Origin: Methanobrevibacter sp.
GTDB taxonomy: Archaea; Methanobacteriota; Methanobacteria; Methanobacteriales; Methanobacteriaceae
Direction: 5' to 3'
Assembly: GCA_017404125.1 (NCBI GenBank)
Contig: JAFRCZ010000049.1
Span: 1 to 22,653, forward strand
Length of the DNA stretch: 22,653 nucleotides
Shown in pieces: positions 1 through 8,065 of this stretch. Each line of letters opens with the position of its first letter. Within the stretch, counting starts at the first letter, position 1. The notes below the pieces were generated by a model. That model searched no databases. It had not been told where the DNA came from and saw only the letters and a program-made list of their open reading frames with translations. The translations under genes were made by a program, and so were the position numbers.

Positions 1-1035
1 GATAGGATAACAGGTATTGAACCGATTATAGAAAGGAGTACCACTACTGACAGTTATTCCTTATCTGATTTGACAACTGTTTTAGAAGAGGGAAATGAGC
101 TATACACTCATATCTCTTTTGAAATTGATGAAAAATCACCGGTCTGTGTTGAACATTTATTCTCTATAGTCAAGGATGGCAGAATTAAAGTTTCTTATGA
201 CAGCGAATCATTCTTAGGATTCTATGAACTGGAAGGTCTTGAAAAACCTAAAGAGGACACTACCAAAAGAGTCCGTGGAACAATGACTATCAGAAATACT
301 GGTAAAGGTGTTGGAAAACTGTTTATTTATCGTGAAAATAGAGTTTTAACCCCAAATCACACAACTGTAGGCCATATTGTTAACGGTATGGAAATCATTG
401 ATATCGCTAAAGAGAATGAATTTATCACAGTCAAGTCAGAACAGCAAAGATTAATGTTATTAAATAAAACTCAGGCCGAAGCTACAAAAATGTTGGCTGA
501 AGCAGGAGTTGAACATTTGATTGATGGATTGATAGATGATGATGCAGTCATTGTAGAGCAAAATCCATTGCATACAATCGATATCCTAAAAGAAGGTAAG
601 GTAATAACTAAGGCTGTCAATAATGAAGATATATGTAAAATCAAATTTGTTGATAATGCGCCAAGGTCTGTTAGATACTTTAAACTTTTATCTGGACTTC
701 TGGAAAATCCGGTTGGCCAAATTAAAGTTCACTTTTCAGTGCCTGGTATGCATATAGTTATTTTTGAAGGAGATAAAAAATCTGCCAAAGGTTTAATTCC
801 CGAAAATAACCCTGTCGATAAGGTAATAAGAGGTCAAATTGGTATCACTAACATGTCTTCCAAAAGTACAGGTTTAATCGGTGTTAGATTTGAGGATAAT
901 GCCGAGTTTGGACCAACTGCAGAAACATTTGGAGCGACAAATATTATTGGAGACATAGTTTCTGATTATGATCATCTTGAAAAATTAAAAGAAGGAGTTG
1001 TAGTATATGTCACCGAATCTAACAATGAGTCCTGA
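1..1035 (+). CDS. mmp3: Methanogenesis marker protein 3 (5' end cut off)
   Basis: The reading frame is open from base 1, so the gene starts upstream and only about 344 C-terminal residues are visible; the TTG at 70 is internal. The protein resembles methanogenesis marker 3. It has a beta-rich segment around RGTMTIRNTGKGVGKLFIY with a cyclophilin-like look, followed by NHTTVGHIVNGMEIID. A second, similar beta unit lies near the end, around VIRGQIGITNMSSKSTGLIGVRF. Mmp3 is known as a subunit of the ATP-dependent activation complex of methyl-coenzyme M reductase, together with McrC, Mmp7, Mmp17 and component A2. The stop overlaps the start of mmp6 by 29 bases, which implies translational coupling. 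The family call rests on recalled sequence character and on operon context with other marker genes. Confidence 0.85.
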   Translation, partial: DRITGIEPIIERSTTTDSYSLSDLTTVLEEGNELYTHISFEIDEKSPVCVEHLFSIVKDGRIKVSYDSESFLGFYELEGLEKPKEDTTKRVRGTMTIRNTGKGVGKLFIYRENRVLTPNHTTVGHIVNGMEIIDIAKENEFITVKSEQQRLMLLNKTQAEATKMLAEAGVEHLIDGLIDDDAVIVEQNPLHTIDILKEGKVITKAVNNEDICKIKFVDNAPRSVRYFKLLSGLLENPVGQIKVHFSVPGMHIVIFEGDKKSAKGLIPENNPVDKVIRGQIGITNMSSKSTGLIGVRFEDNAEFGPTAETFGATNIIGDIVSDYDHLEKLKEGVVVYVTESNNES

Positions 1036-1381
1036 TTTGGGTAAAGAGGATTGGGACCCGGATGTAATTACTCGTATGATTTTTATTGGGCCTGGAGCTC
1101 ATGTAAGTGAACAAGAGATAGTTAGCGAATTTCATATGCTTGGTTTGCCTCTTACAATAAAGAATACTTGTTATGGGTCCATGATAAGTGGTAAAAGTGA
1201 AGATGTTTATAAAGCTATTGAAGAGATAAGAAAACTTGACCCAAACCACATTTTCACAAAAGAAAGGGGTTTCGCTCCAGGAGATCCTAGAAGATGCAGA
1301 GGCCATAGATTTGGACCTCGAGAAGGATTCCACCAAATGGAAAAGGAATACAGAATACTTGGTTTGTTTCAGAAGCTTTAG
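1007..1381 (+). CDS. mmp6: Methanogenesis marker protein 6, ends early by apparent frameshift
   Basis: A 124-residue frame starts at ATG 1007 after an AAGGAG ribosome binding site at 992-997, inside the end of mmp3. Typical features are WDPDVITRMIFIGPGAHVSE at the start and the basic, glycine-rich RGFAPGDPRRCRGHRFGPRE near residues 87-108. It is one of the marker proteins conserved in methanogens, and its biochemical role is unknown to me. The frame ends with LGLFQKL and a TAG at 1379-1381. Moving to the -1 frame at 1366 instead gives VSEALENPKDVEVE and stays open to 1476, only eight bases before mmp5. That makes a protein of about 156 residues and looks like the true C-terminus. The gene is therefore either damaged, misread by one base, or recoded. 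Confidence 0.8.
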   Translation: MSPNLTMSPDLGKEDWDPDVITRMIFIGPGAHVSEQEIVSEFHMLGLPLTIKNTCYGSMISGKSEDVYKAIEEIRKLDPNHIFTKERGFAPGDPRRCRGHRFGPREGFHQMEKEYRILGLFQKL

Positions 1382-1476
1382 AAAATCCTAAAGATGTTGA
1401 AGTTGAAGCAAAAAAACCGATTGAAGTTGACGAATTTAAAAAAATCATGAATGAATGTTTAGAAAATAAAGAATAG
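1366..1476 (+). other. Out-of-frame C-terminal tail of mmp6
   Basis: This segment is open in the -1 frame relative to mmp6. It encodes 36 hydrophilic, lysine- and glutamate-rich residues, beginning VSEALENPKDVEVEAKKP and ending LENKE with TAG at 1474-1476. Its end lies just before the AGGTGA ribosome binding site of mmp5, as expected for the true end of the upstream gene. There is no start codon with a ribosome binding site, so it is not a gene by itself. No classical slippery heptamer is visible at the junction GGTTTGTTTCAG. A one-base deletion, or a sequence error, is the simplest explanation. Confidence 0.7.
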
Positions 1477-1484
1477 GTGAAAAT

Positions 1485-1940
1485 ATGGTTAAAATAGCTG
1501 TTTATCCTCCAAATTCATTAATCTTAGCAGATTTACTTGAAAGAAAAGGTCACACTCCTTTAGTTCTTCAAAAACAAATTAGACAAAAAATCAAAGACCC
1601 GGAGATTGATTCTCCGCCGATGAATATTACTGAAGATGACCCTATTAAAGGTCTTAAGTATGCGGCTATCGAGGTTCCTTCTGGTGTTCGTGGAAGAATG
1701 TCCATTATCGGACCCATTATAGATGAAGCAGAAGCTGCAATTGTTGTCGATGGCGCCCCATATGGTTTCGGATGTATTGGCTGTGCAAGAACTAATGAAT
1801 TGTCAATATTCTTATTAAGAAATAAGGGAATTCCTGTTTTGGAACTTGATTATCCTACCAATCAGGATGAAACATATGTTATGGTTAACAAAATTAACGA
1901 ATTCGTAGATTCACTTGAGCAAACTACTGAGGAGGAATAA
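1485..1940 (+). CDS. mmp5: Methanogenesis marker protein 5
   Basis: This encodes a 151-residue soluble protein of the methanogenesis marker 5 family, whose role is not established. It starts at ATG 1485 behind AGGTGA (1475-1480). The N-terminus [20 protein letters not shown] begins an alpha/beta fold. A conserved [12 protein letters not shown] motif at residues 94-105 carries a CxxC pair (C97, C100) that could bind metal or act in thiol chemistry. The C-terminus is acidic. The length fits the family. It sits four bases before mmp15, inside the marker operon, so it is probably co-transcribed and linked to methyl-coenzyme M reductase maturation or activation; that link is inferred from context. 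Confidence 0.84.
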   Translation: MVKIAVYPPNSLILADLLERKGHTPLVLQKQIRQKIKDPEIDSPPMNITEDDPIKGLKYAAIEVPSGVRGRMSIIGPIIDEAEAAIVVDGAPYGFGCIGCARTNELSIFLLRNKGIPVLELDYPTNQDETYVMVNKINEFVDSLEQTTEEE

Positions 1941-1944
1941 TAAT

Positions 1945-3180
1945 ATGGTTAAAATTACTTTAGTTTCATGTGGAACAGAATATAGTGGAATTCAAAAGGA
2001 AATTGAAAAAGCGGCCAACAAATTTGGTGCAGAAATTGTTCTTCCTGAAATTGATTTAGATTACATAGATGAATCCTATGAGAAATTTGGATTTTCAGCT
2101 CAAAGTTCAAGTTTGAAATTAATGATTGCAAGAGCTATGGCCATTGTTGAAGGCAGGTCCAAACCTGATGCAGTATTCATTGCAACCTGTTTTAGATGTG
2201 CCGAAGCGGCATTGGTTAGAAATGAAGTTAGACGATTTATCCAGAATAACACTCGTATTCCTGTAGTTACTTACTCATTTACTGAGAGAACAAAAGCCGA
2301 TGAATTATTTATCCGTATGGAAGCATTGGCCACTACAGTTACACGCAGAAGTATTCTTGCTCGTGAAAAGCAAGAAGGACTTACACTCGGTTTGGATTCA
2401 GGTTCAACAACTACCAAAGCGGTTCTTATGGAAAACAATCAGGTCATTGGAACTGGTTGGACTGCCACTAAAGATATCATTGAATCTGCAAAAACAGCGG
2501 CTGCGGAAGCTTTTGCAAATACTGACTATGATTGGGATGATGTGGACGGTATTGGAACTACTGGTTACGGTAGGTTTACCATGGGTCAGGAATTCGGTGC
2601 TGAACTCATTCAAGAAGAATTGTCCGTTAATGCAAAAGGTGCAGTATACCTTGCGGATTGTCAAAAAGGAGAAGCTACAGTATTGGATATTGGTGGTATG
2701 GATAACAAGGTCATTACTGTTAACAATGGTATTCCTGACAACTTCACTATGGGCGGTATTTGTGCAGGTGCATCCGGAAGATTCTTGGACATGACTTCCC
2801 GTAGGTTGGATGTAGACATTACAGAGCTTGGTCCCCTTGCAGTGCAAGGAGATTGGAGAAAAGCTATGCTAAACTCTTACTGTATTGTATTCGGTATTCA
2901 GGACTTGGTAACTACCCTTGCTGCTGGAGGCTCCAAAGCAGATGTGGCTGCTGCTGCATGTCACTCTGTATCTGAACAGGTATACGAACAGCAATTGCAG
3001 GAAATTGATATTCGTGAACCTTTAATCCAAGTAGGTGGAACAAGTTTGATTTCAGGACTTGTTGAAGCGGTAAGTGAAACCTTAGGTGGAATTGATGTTA
3101 TCGTGCCAGAATATTCACAGCACATTGGTGCTGTAGGTGCAGCATTGCTTGTATCTGGTATGGGAAACAGACATGAATAA
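1945..3180 (+). CDS. mmp15: Methanogenesis marker protein 15, BcrA/BadF-type ATPase
   Basis: I choose ATG 1945 (411 residues) because a GAGGAGG ribosome binding site lies at 1929-1935; a TTG at 1915 would also overlap mmp5. Residues 1-145 form a marker-specific domain with C9 and a TCFRC motif (C82, C85). Residues 147-411 are an ASKHA-type ATPase like the activators of benzoyl-CoA reductase and 2-hydroxyacyl-CoA dehydratase. The phosphate loop is [11 protein letters not shown] (148-158). Other motifs are TTGYGR (205-210), DIGGMDNK (248-255) and [13 protein letters not shown] (270-282). C273 and C313 match the positions at which activator dimers hold a bridging 4Fe-4S cluster. The likely role is ATP-driven low-potential electron transfer connected to methanogenesis; its target is not known to me. 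Confidence 0.87.
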   Translation: MVKITLVSCGTEYSGIQKEIEKAANKFGAEIVLPEIDLDYIDESYEKFGFSAQSSSLKLMIARAMAIVEGRSKPDAVFIATCFRCAEAALVRNEVRRFIQNNTRIPVVTYSFTERTKADELFIRMEALATTVTRRSILAREKQEGLTLGLDSGSTTTKAVLMENNQVIGTGWTATKDIIESAKTAAAEAFANTDYDWDDVDGIGTTGYGRFTMGQEFGAELIQEELSVNAKGAVYLADCQKGEATVLDIGGMDNKVITVNNGIPDNFTMGGICAGASGRFLDMTSRRLDVDITELGPLAVQGDWRKAMLNSYCIVFGIQDLVTTLAAGGSKADVAAAACHSVSEQVYEQQLQEIDIREPLIQVGGTSLISGLVEAVSETLGGIDVIVPEYSQHIGAVGAALLVSGMGNRHE

Positions 3181-3245
3181 ATGGATTTTGATAGATTAAT
3201 TATCTAAATTATTTATCCATTATTCTTATTATTAGAGTGATTAAA

Positions 3246-3812
3246 ATGTATATTGAATCAAATGATCCGGAAGGGGCAAAAGTCTATGATATGATTATCA
3301 GACAAATCTTCCAGGATTTGGTCTTGCCTCCTTCAATTGATGATATGCGTGCTTATGTCAATCCTAACGAAGTTTGTTTCATCATTGCTATAAAGATGAG
3401 AAAAACTTCCCAGCATATTACCTTAAAGGAAGTGGCTAAAGTCAATTACGAGGCTGATGATGACACTACTGTTGTTTTGATTGATAATGAGAATTACCTT
3501 CCAAACATTCTTAAAAAGCTTTGGGAAACCAATGGTAGGGAAAATGTTCATCAGCCAAGAAGATATGTTATTCATTTGCCAGGGCAGCAAAATGTTTCTG
3601 ATTTGGTAGTTGATGACCCTCATGAGAACCTTAAAAGAAGAATCTATGATGCAATATTCAGAATAGTTCCTGAAGGATTCAAGATTATGAAAGACATTTC
3701 CAGAGGGGACATTGTTTCTGTCATAGCTACTGACGAATTGATTAAGGACGAATGGGTTGAAAAGGCAGAAGGATATATTGTAGAATTGAATACTCCAAGA
3801 ACTTGGGATTAA
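3246..3812 (+). CDS. mmp17: Methanogenesis marker protein 17
   Basis: This 188-residue protein starts at ATG 3246, preceded by GAGTGATT as a ribosome binding site; a GTG at 3237 would add three residues. It matches Mmp17 by its N-terminus (YIESNDPEGAKVYDMI), its length and its C-terminus (ELNTPRTWD). Mmp17 has been found in the methyl-coenzyme M reductase activation assembly with McrC, Mmp3, Mmp7 and component A2. The protein is soluble, with no membrane segment or cysteine motif; the only cysteine is in EVCFII. It follows mmp15 by 65 bases and ends the operon. Downstream there is only U-rich sequence suited to archaeal termination. Confidence 0.86.
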   Translation: MYIESNDPEGAKVYDMIIRQIFQDLVLPPSIDDMRAYVNPNEVCFIIAIKMRKTSQHITLKEVAKVNYEADDDTTVVLIDNENYLPNILKKLWETNGRENVHQPRRYVIHLPGQQNVSDLVVDDPHENLKRRIYDAIFRIVPEGFKIMKDISRGDIVSVIATDELIKDEWVEKAEGYIVELNTPRTWD

Positions 3813-4153
3813 ATTCACTGTATTGATTTAAAAATTTTAATCTTTTAGAATTTTTAATCAATCTTTTTCTTTATTTTTAAAGGTTGTTTTAATTTTTTCT
3901 TCATTTTTTAACAGTTTTTTAAAAACAGTTCGCTTATTTAAAAAAATTGTTCGTATATGTTAGGAATAAATAGAAATCTTTAAATAGTATTATAATAATA
4001 ACGATAGTTATAAGTTTAAGATTAAACGAAAAAATTTGTAAATTGTAGTGGGATTATATTTAAATTTTTAAAATAAAATTTGGAGAAAAAATTAAGTTAA
4101 TAAAATCATTAAAATTTATTGGATTTAATTAAATATTGTGTTGAGGTATTGCT
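3813..4153 (+). promoter_or_regulatory. Non-coding gap: termination tract, then promoter of the NifB-like gene
   Basis: The first 100 bases after mmp17 are rich in T runs and probably end the marker operon. A good archaeal promoter follows, with an AAATC BRE-like stretch and TTTAAATA at 3979-3986. This predicts a start near 4010 and a leader of about 140 bases before ATG 4154. ACAGTT occurs twice (around 3912 and 3925), flanking an A/T tract. I see no open reading frame of note. Confidence 0.5.
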
Positions 4154-5044
4154 ATGACTAAAAAGGATTTAACTTGTGGGGGAAATCATAAAGGTGCAAA
4201 ATTTGCACACATTACAAAAGTGCATCCGTGCTATAATGAAAAATTGCATGATAAGGTTGGGAGAGTACACGTACCAATTGCTCCTAAATGTAATATTGGA
4301 TGTAATTTTTGCATAAGGTCAATTAATACTGATGAGGATAGGCCTGGTGTAGCAGGCTCAATCATGGATGCAGATGCAGCAGTAGAGCATGTATTGAATG
4401 TAACTAAGGAGAGTGCAATCACTGTTGTAGGAGTTGCAGGTCCTGGAGATTCACTTGCAAATGAAGCTACCTTTGAATTCTTTGAAAAAATCAATGAGGT
4501 AAAGCCAGACTTAATTAAATGTATGAGTACAAATGGTCTTTTGCTCCCTAAATATGCAGAAAGACTTGCAGAGCTTGGTGTAAATACTGTAACCGTTACA
4601 GTTAATGCAGTAGATCCTGAAATATTAAAAGAGATTAATGGATTCATTGTTTATGAAGGAAAAGCTTACAAAGGACTTGAAGCGGCTGAAATCCTATCTA
4701 GAAATCAATTGGAAGGAATCAGAAAAGTTTCAGAACTTGGCATAGTTGTTAAAGTCAATATTGTTCTCATTCCTGGCTTGAATGATGATCATATTGTAGA
4801 AATCGCAAAGACTGTGAAAGAATGCGGTGCAGACTTAGTGAATGTGCTCCCATTAATTCCATTAAACAAAATGGCTGATTATCCAAGACCTGGATGTGGA
4901 GAGATTGAAAAGGCACGCAGTGAGGTCGAAGAGTATCTTCCAGTATTCAGAGCATGTACCCAATGTAGGGCAGATGCTTATGGAATTCCTGGAAAGAAAC
5001 ACGAAGACCATCACTTAGGAAATGCTCCTCAGTCTCACTTCTAA
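4154..5044 (+). CDS. nifB: NifB-like radical SAM protein
   Basis: This 296-residue protein has the compact NifB form found in methanogens, without a C-terminal NifX-like domain. It has HPCY (C26), the radical SAM motif CNIGCNFC (C46, C50, C53), RPGV (63-66), GPGDSLAN (96-103), C123 in KCMSTNG, and the terminal CTQC pair (C268, C271). NifB fuses two 4Fe-4S clusters and inserts a carbide to make the 8Fe-9S-C precursor of nitrogenase cofactors. In diazotroph NifB, the stretch after the radical SAM motif reads like KYDCANESRPGV. Here it is SINTDEDRPGV, one residue shorter and without the cysteine that serves as a cluster ligand. No nifH, nifD, nifK, nifE or nifN lies in the window. The family is clear; a role in nitrogen fixation is doubtful. 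The gene has its own promoter and terminator. Confidence 0.82.
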   Translation: MTKKDLTCGGNHKGAKFAHITKVHPCYNEKLHDKVGRVHVPIAPKCNIGCNFCIRSINTDEDRPGVAGSIMDADAAVEHVLNVTKESAITVVGVAGPGDSLANEATFEFFEKINEVKPDLIKCMSTNGLLLPKYAERLAELGVNTVTVTVNAVDPEILKEINGFIVYEGKAYKGLEAAEILSRNQLEGIRKVSELGIVVKVNIVLIPGLNDDHIVEIAKTVKECGADLVNVLPLIPLNKMADYPRPGCGEIEKARSEVEEYLPVFRACTQCRADAYGIPGKKHEDHHLGNAPQSHF

Positions 5045-5074
5045 GTGATTATTTAAATGATTAAAATTTTTATT

Positions 5075-5108
5075 AAATAGGATTATTTATTTCCTATTTG
5101 CTTTTTTT
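5075..5108 (+). terminator. Hairpin terminator after the NifB-like gene
   Basis: AAATAGGA (5075-5082) and TCCTATTT (5092-5099) form a perfect 8-bp stem with a nine-base loop. A run of T (5102-5108) and further T tracts follow. The position 30 bases after the stop codon fits intrinsic termination. Confidence 0.65.
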
Positions 5109-5407
5109 CTATTCTTTTTATCTTTTGTAATTTTTTTATTTTTTTATTCACTTTTCCTATTTTTTTAAAATTTTTTTATTTTTATTTACATGCTTTATTA
5201 AGTTAAATGAACAATGTTTATTATTTTTAAATTGTTTATGAATGGAATAATTATTTATTTTATATTTTCCGAATGATTTTTAGCCATTTTTTGATTTAAA
5301 TGAATATTTTTTAATAAAAATAGTAAGATTTAATATCAAATAGTAATATATTATTAATTGTAAAATTGTATTTTAGAATTTTACTTAATAAAAAAGTGGT
5401 GAATAAG
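5109..5407 (+). promoter_or_regulatory. AT-rich gap with promoter of the alcohol dehydrogenase
   Basis: The gap consists of long T tracts followed by mixed A/T sequence, with no plausible gene. TAATATATTA at 5344-5353 is a TATA candidate that predicts a start near 5375, about 30 bases before ATG 5408. The GGTGAA at 5398-5403 is the ribosome binding site. Confidence 0.5.
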
Positions 5408-6448
5408 ATGGCTGAAACAATGAAAGCTTGGAGAATCAATGAATTAGGTAAACCTCCTGTATTAGAGGACGTACCTATACCAGAACCTGGATTTGGAGAA
5501 ATCTTAATTAAAATGGTCGGTGCAGGAATGTGCAGAACTGACCTTGAAGTGATTGATGAAGGTTTTATCACAGTTCCATTTGAAGGACCATTCACATTTG
5601 GTCACGAAAACGCTGGAACTGTTGCAAAACTTGGTCCTGGAGTAGACACTGTCGAAGTTGGCCAAAACGTTATTGTAGACACATTGCATGCATGCGGTAA
5701 ATGTCAATACTGTCTTTCAGGCCGTGACAACTTCTGTGAAGTTGCAAGTGCACGTGGTCTTAAGGAAGATGGAGGAATGGCAGAATATATGATTGCTGAT
5801 GCAAGGGAAGTTGCACCTGTAGGTGACCTTGACCCTACCGAATATGTAGCATTGGCAGATGCAGGTTTATCCCCATATGGTGCTGTACAAACTGCAAAAC
5901 CATTCATTCCAAATAACGGTACTGCAGTGGTTATTGGTGTAGGTGGACTTGGATTCTACTGTTGTCAATATTTAGCTTTAACAACCTCTGCTCGTGTTAT
6001 TGTAGTTAACAGATCCGCTGATAAAATGGCTAAAATGGTTAATTTCGGTGCTGATGAATTGGTTGTATTGGATGACAATGCATATGACAAAATCATGGAA
6101 TTGACTGATGGCAAAGGTGTAGATGCAGTATTTGACTTTGTAGGCAGAGACAACACATTAGAGCTTGCGGCACAAATCACCAAAGGATTAGGTCTCATTT
6201 CCATTTTAGGTCTTGGTGGAGGAACACTCCCTGTAAGCTGGACCACTGTAAAACCGGGTGTTATGGTAAGACTTACTCAAGGTGGAACAATCACTGACCT
6301 TTATGAGATTATGGACTTGGCAAAAGCTGGAAAAATCACAGTTCAAGCTCAAAAATATCCATTCAGTAAAGTTCTCGAAGCTCTTGATGACCTAAGAAAC
6401 GGAAGAGTTGAAGGAAGAGCTGTAATTACCTTTGAAGAATTTGACTAA
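5408..6448 (+). CDS. Zinc-dependent alcohol dehydrogenase (MDR family)
   Basis: ATG 5408 is preferred because GGTGAA precedes it; an upstream ATG at 5366 has no ribosome binding site. The 346-residue protein has the medium-chain dehydrogenase layout. Catalytic zinc ligands are C42 and H66-E67 (FGHENAG), with T44 and D45 next to C42. Structural zinc is held by C96, C99, C102 and C110. The Rossmann loop GVGGLG lies at 177-182. The next strand ends VVNRSADK without an acidic residue, which suggests NADP rather than NAD. It should interconvert alcohols and aldehydes or ketones in the cytoplasm. In Methanobrevibacter such enzymes are linked to ethanol or isopropanol use with NADP-F420 exchange, but the substrate cannot be read from sequence. 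It is a single-gene unit with its own terminator. Confidence 0.87.
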   Translation: MAETMKAWRINELGKPPVLEDVPIPEPGFGEILIKMVGAGMCRTDLEVIDEGFITVPFEGPFTFGHENAGTVAKLGPGVDTVEVGQNVIVDTLHACGKCQYCLSGRDNFCEVASARGLKEDGGMAEYMIADAREVAPVGDLDPTEYVALADAGLSPYGAVQTAKPFIPNNGTAVVIGVGGLGFYCCQYLALTTSARVIVVNRSADKMAKMVNFGADELVVLDDNAYDKIMELTDGKGVDAVFDFVGRDNTLELAAQITKGLGLISILGLGGGTLPVSWTTVKPGVMVRLTQGGTITDLYEIMDLAKAGKITVQAQKYPFSKVLEALDDLRNGRVEGRAVITFEEFD

Positions 6449-6455
6449 ATTTTAT

Positions 6456-6490
6456 AAAGGACTTTTATGTCCTTTTAATCTTTTTTTATT
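6456..6490 (+). terminator. Hairpin terminator after the alcohol dehydrogenase
   Basis: AAAGGAC (6456-6462) and GTCCTTT (6469-6475) form a perfect 7-bp stem with a six-base loop. A T run at 6481-6487 and more T follow. It lies eight bases after the stop. Confidence 0.75.
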
Positions 6491-6668
6491 TTTTAGAAAT
6501 TATATTGATTTTATTTTTGCCTATTTATTTTAATTTATTTTTTAAACTTTTTTATCTTTAAAATTTTTATAATAATCTATTTATTTAAAAAAGACCAATA
6601 TTTTATTGTATTTTATTTAATTTTTAATTTAAATTCATTATTTTTATCAAATTACTTTCGTGATTATT

Positions 6669-7628
6669 ATGAGAACTATAGAATGGGAAGACAATAAATT
6701 AAAGCTTATAGATCAAACCAAATTGCCAGATGAACTGACTTATGTTTATTGCAGCACTTACCATGAGGTAATTGATGCCATCAAAACTATGGTGGTTCGT
6801 GGAGTTCCTGCAATCGGTGTCTCTGCTGCTTTTGGTATGGCTCTTGCTCAAATAGCGGGGGAAGATATGGAAAAAGTGGCTGTCGAGATGAAAAATGCAA
6901 GGCCAACTGCAGTTAATCTAATGTGGGCAGTAGATAGGGTCATGAAAGCAGACAATATGCTAAATGAGGCAATGGTAATGGCTGGTGAAGACATCAATAC
7001 CAATTTAGCTATTGGTGAACATGGAGCAAAACTTATTGATGATGGTGATACAGTGCTTACCCATTGCAATGCAGGTGCACTTGCTTGCGTAGATTATGGT
7101 ACTGCATTAGGTGTTTTCCGTTCTGCATTCAATCAAGGAAAGGACATTCAAGTAATCTGTGATGAAACCCGTCCAAGAGGACAAGGTGCAAGCTTAAGTG
7201 TATGGGAAATGCAACAAGAAGGAATTCCTGTAAAACTGATTCCTGATGTGGCAAGCGGATATCTTATGTCTATTGGAAGAATCGATAAGGTTGTTATCGG
7301 TGCAGATAGGGTGGCTCATGATGGTATTGCAAATAAGATAGGTTCATTCATGGTGGCTCTTGCTGCAAAAAGATTTGACATTCCATTCTATGTAGCAGCT
7401 CCATTCTCTACATTTGATAAGGAGATTTCAATCTTTGATACAGTCATTGAAGAAAGGGATCCAAATGAAGTAATCTATTATGGTGGTGCAAGGATCTGTC
7501 CTGAAGGAACTGAAGTGATTAATCCTGCTTTTGATATAGTTCCTAAAGACTTGATTACAGGTATAATTACAGAAAAAGGAGTTATAGATTTAAACAATTT
7601 AGAAAAAGACTTTAAGGATCTTTTCTAA
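6669..7628 (+). CDS. mtnA: S-methyl-5-thioribose-1-phosphate isomerase (MtnA/aIF2B-like family)
   Basis: ATG 6669 is chosen because GTGATT lies just upstream; a GTG at 6660 would add three residues. The 319-residue protein has RGVPAIG (44-50), the active-site cysteine C133 in THCNAG, the active-site aspartate D212 in VVIGADRV, and NK at 222-223. These separate true isomerases from regulatory eIF2B subunits. The enzyme turns methylthioribose-1-phosphate into methylthioribulose-1-phosphate. Methanogen homologues have also been shown to act on 5-deoxyribose-1-phosphate, salvaging the 5'-deoxyadenosine left by radical SAM enzymes. That second role would suit a genome rich in radical SAM proteins. 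A small cupin gene follows after 40 bases and may share the transcript. Confidence 0.9.
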   Translation: MRTIEWEDNKLKLIDQTKLPDELTYVYCSTYHEVIDAIKTMVVRGVPAIGVSAAFGMALAQIAGEDMEKVAVEMKNARPTAVNLMWAVDRVMKADNMLNEAMVMAGEDINTNLAIGEHGAKLIDDGDTVLTHCNAGALACVDYGTALGVFRSAFNQGKDIQVICDETRPRGQGASLSVWEMQQEGIPVKLIPDVASGYLMSIGRIDKVVIGADRVAHDGIANKIGSFMVALAAKRFDIPFYVAAPFSTFDKEISIFDTVIEERDPNEVIYYGGARICPEGTEVINPAFDIVPKDLITGIITEKGVIDLNNLEKDFKDLF

Positions 7629-7668
7629 ATTAATTCTTTTTTTTAATTTGTATATTGCTGGTGAAATA

Positions 7669-7995
7669 ATGTTAATTAATTTCAATGAAATTTCAGAAAT
7701 TGCAATTCCTAATATGAATGGCGGTGAAGGGGAAATTATTGCAAAAATGGACATTAATGATTGTGGAAGATTTATTCAAACCATCATTCCGCCTAATTCT
7801 TCAATAGGTCCGCATCTTCAGGAAAGCAATGATGATATAAATTTCATAGTTTCTGGTGAGGGAATTGCAATATGTGATGATGTTGAAGAGATTTTAAAAC
7901 CAGGGACATGTCATATTTGCCCTAAAGGTTCTTCTCATTCCATAATAAATAATGGTGATGAAGATTTAGTATTTTTCACTGTAGTTCCTAAATAA
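7669..7995 (+). CDS. Small single-domain cupin protein
   Basis: ATG 7669 is chosen because GGTGAA (7660-7665) sits upstream; an earlier TTG at 7648 lacks support. The 108-residue protein is one cupin barrel. Cupin motif 1 reads as GPHLQESNDDINFIVSGEG, so the usual second histidine of HxH is replaced by glutamine while the glutamate remains. Motif 2 is PGTCHICPKGSSHSIIN, with the expected histidine. A metal site of H, Q, E and H is possible. It follows mtnA by 40 bases, and a role in the same sugar-phosphate salvage is conceivable but not shown. The substrate is unknown. Confidence 0.78.
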   Translation: MLINFNEISEIAIPNMNGGEGEIIAKMDINDCGRFIQTIIPPNSSIGPHLQESNDDINFIVSGEGIAICDDVEEILKPGTCHICPKGSSHSIINNGDEDLVFFTVVPK

Positions 7996-8065
7996 AATGT
8001 TTTTTAATTTTTTATTATTTTATTTAATTAGTCTATTTTTAATTAGTTAATTCATTTAATTTATT

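Noticed and set aside
2404..2847. Reverse-strand open frame of 147 residues inside mmp15
   Set aside because: It is a shadow of mmp15, has no ribosome binding site, and its composition does not look like a protein of this genome.
1945..3180. mmp15 as a true benzoyl-CoA or 2-hydroxyglutaryl-CoA dehydratase activator
   Set aside because: The extra N-terminal domain and marker operon context point to the methanogen-specific family; no dehydratase subunits are nearby.
3912..3932. ACAGTT words flanking a short A/T tract, as a possible repeat or operator before the NifB-like gene
   Set aside because: Only six bases each, in a region where A/T words recur by chance; no second pair or link to the promoter.
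6669..7628. Ribose-1,5-bisphosphate isomerase or a regulatory aIF2B subunit instead of MtnA
   Set aside because: The THCNAG cysteine and RGVPAIG loop with complete length fit the methylthioribose-1-phosphate isomerase group best.
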